Shown here one piece after another: positions 15,482-16,872 of a stretch of DNA of 16,872 bases. Where the stretch lies: the NCBI GenBank assembly GCA_900319195.1, contig ONNL01000194.1:1-16872 (forward strand), written 5' to 3'. The stretch is from an uncultured Ruminococcus sp. (GTDB lineage Bacteria > Bacillota > Clostridia > Oscillospirales > Ruminococcaceae). The notes under the pieces were generated by a model. The model saw only the letters and a program-made list of their open reading frames with translations, ran no database searches and was not told where the DNA came from. Every line of letters begins with the position of its first letter. The first letter of the stretch is position 1. The translations under genes were made by a program, and so were the position numbers.

Positions 15482-16771
15482 TTAACCGAGAGCCTTGAGC
15501 GCTCTCTGTCCTATATCTTTTCTGTAATGTGCTCCCTCAAAGCTTATCTTTGAAACGCCTGCATAAGCCTTGTCAAGAGCCTGCTGTAAGGTATCGCCCT
15601 TTGCTGTGACACCGATAACACGTCCGCCGTTGGTGAGGAACTTGCCGTCGTCACTGAGCTTTGTGCCCGCATGGTATACGAAACAGCCGTCGATCTGACC
15701 CTTTTCGTCAAAGCCGTTCATCTCAATGCCCTTGGGATAGCTTACGGGATAGCCGCCGCTTGCCATAACTACGCACGCACAGCTGCCCTTGTGCCACTTG
15801 ATGTCAACATCAGCAAGGGTATGATTATAAATAGCCTCGAATATCTCATAGAGGTCTGCGTCGAGCATCGGGAGAACTACCTGTGTCTCGGGGTCACCGA
15901 AGCGGCAGTTGTACTCTATGACCTTCGGTCCCTTGGGAGTTATCATGAGTCCGAAATAGAGACAACCCTCGAAGGTGCGTCCCTCTGCGTTCATGGCATT
16001 CATTGTGGGAATGAATATCTTCTCCATGCACTCCTTGGCAATGTCCTCTGTATAGTATGGATTGGGAGAAACTGTACCCATTCCGCCCGTGTTGAGTCCC
16101 ATGTCTCCGTCAAGAGCACGCTTATGGTCCATTGAGGATATCATCGGAACAACAGTCTTTCCGTCAGTGAATGAGAGCACCGATACCTCGGGACCTGTAA
16201 GGAATTCCTCGATAACGATACGTGCGGAGCTCTTTCCGAATTTGAGCTCGTCTATCATCTCGTGAACAGCGTCGATAGCCTCCTGCTCATTCTGAGCAAT
16301 GATAACGCCCTTGCCGAGTGCAAGACCGTCTGCCTTGATAACAGCAGGATAGCTGTTCTGCTTTTTGAGATACTCGATAGCCTTGTCGCTCTCAGTGAAA
16401 ACCTCATAGAAAGCCGTGGGGATATCATACTTCTTCATGAGCTCCTTCGAGAATACCTTTGAGCCCTCGATTATAGCCGCATTCTTCTTCGGTCCGAAGG
16501 TCATGAAGCCCTCTGCCTGCAACGCGTCTACCATGCCGAGCACGAGCGGGTCATCGGGAGCAACAGCAACCATATCGGGCTTGAGCTTCTTTGCAAGCTC
16601 AACTACTCCGTCAATATCAGTCGCACCGACATTGAAGCACTCCGCATACTTTGAAATGCCTGCATTGCCGGGTGTGCAGTAAATCTTGCCGACGTGCTCG
16701 CTCTCTGCAAGCTTCATGATGATAGCGTGCTCGCGTCCGCCGCCGCCGACTACTAAAATGTTCTTTTTCAT
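15482..16771 (-). CDS. purD: Phosphoribosylamine-glycine ligase (GAR synthetase)
   Basis: This 429-residue ATP-grasp enzyme joins glycine to phosphoribosylamine in step two of de novo purine synthesis. I start it at the ATG giving MKKNILVVGGGGREHA, with AGGAG seven bases upstream; an in-frame ATG 27 bases earlier (16798) adds nine residues that the family lacks and has no good binding site. Motifs include GGGGREHA (9-16), KADGLALGKGV in the ATP-grasp domain, DHKRALDGDMGLNTGGMG, and EYNCRFGDPETQ near the metal site. Length is standard. It is followed by the membrane protein gene in the same transcript. No other purine gene is visible; the gene upstream is only partly in the window and its family is not clear. 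Confidence 0.96.
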   Translation of the reverse strand: MKKNILVVGGGGREHAIIMKLAESEHVGKIYCTPGNAGISKYAECFNVGATDIDGVVELAKKLKPDMVAVAPDDPLVLGMVDALQAEGFMTFGPKKNAAIIEGSKVFSKELMKKYDIPTAFYEVFTESDKAIEYLKKQNSYPAVIKADGLALGKGVIIAQNEQEAIDAVHEMIDELKFGKSSARIVIEEFLTGPEVSVLSFTDGKTVVPMISSMDHKRALDGDMGLNTGGMGTVSPNPYYTEDIAKECMEKIFIPTMNAMNAEGRTFEGCLYFGLMITPKGPKVIEYNCRFGDPETQVVLPMLDADLYEIFEAIYNHTLADVDIKWHKGSCACVVMASGGYPVSYPKGIEMNGFDEKGQIDGCFVYHAGTKLSDDGKFLTNGGRVIGVTAKGDTLQQALDKAYAGVSKISFEGAHYRKDIGQRALKALG

Positions 16772-16813
16772 TGGTCTACTCCTCTGTATTATTGCCATGT
16801 TTTACCATGTATC

Positions 16814-16872
16814 TCATTTGAATTCAATGCTGTCCATAACAGGCTGGATATCGTTCATGAATTCCTCGCCGC
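16814..16872 (-). CDS. C-terminal end of an unidentified gene
   Basis: An open frame entering from the right edge encodes GEEFMNDIQPVMDSIEFK and a TGA at 16816-16814, 42 bases before purD. The ending resembles C-termini of some secreted or lipoprotein beta-sandwich domains, but 18 residues are too few to identify it. The other two minus-strand frames also close within the fragment, so this frame is only a likely choice. No promoter for purD is evident in the 42-base gap, so purD may be transcribed from upstream. Confidence 0.35.
   Translation of the reverse strand, partial: GEEFMNDIQPVMDSIEFK

Noticed and set aside
16772..16798. Upstream ATG for purD (adds MAIIQRSRP)
   Set aside because: The family starts at the GGGGREHA strand region (MKKNILVVGGGG), and AGGAG is spaced for that ATG.

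Overview
The window looks like chromosome from a low-to-mid-GC, Gram-positive anaerobe of the class Clostridia. A Ruminococcus-type member of the Oscillospiraceae is my best guess. The reasons are strong AGGAGG-like ribosome binding sites before nearly every gene, sigma-A promoters of the TTGAAA / TGnTATAAT type, a type IV pilus set with no secretin (PilQ) or PilP, and a secreted protein with a long Pro/Thr/Glu linker. The genus is inference; no rRNA or other taxonomic marker is present.

Region 1 (1-11470) is a near-complete type IV pilus (T4P) assembly locus in three transcription units. On the minus strand, the promoter-proximal operon starts at about 11435 and reads pilC (platform), a fused pilM-pilN, pilO, then three prepilin-like genes: an 889-residue GspK/PilX-like protein, a 144-residue PilV/GspI-like protein and a 368-residue PilW/GspJ-like protein. 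It ends at a stem-loop (3365-3398) shared with the convergent plus-strand pilD (prepilin peptidase). Divergent from pilD, and again on the minus strand, are pilB (extension ATPase) and pilT (retraction ATPase; its C-terminus runs off the left edge). Together these encode the cytoplasmic motors, the inner platform, the PilM/N/O alignment complex, the signal-processing peptidase and a putative pilus-tip (priming) complex. No typical small major pilin (PilA) gene is visible.

Region 2 (11384-11909) is a 526-base AT-rich gap. It holds two tandem minus-strand promoters that could drive the pilus operon, an inverted repeat, and the terminator of asnB.

Region 3 (11910-14734) is visibly more GC-rich. 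It contains asnB (glutamine-dependent asparagine synthetase, minus) and, divergently, a secreted CAP/SCP-domain protein (plus) behind a perfect-consensus sigma-A promoter. The shared intergenic region contains a 10-bp direct repeat spaced 31 bp apart and a 16-base palindrome in the asnB leader.

Region 4 (14735-16872) is a minus-strand unit: purD (phosphoribosylamine-glycine ligase), followed 11 bases later by a six-helix membrane protein of unknown function. It ends at a strong bidirectional stem-loop facing the CAP gene. The C-terminal 18 codons of another minus-strand gene may lie at the right edge.
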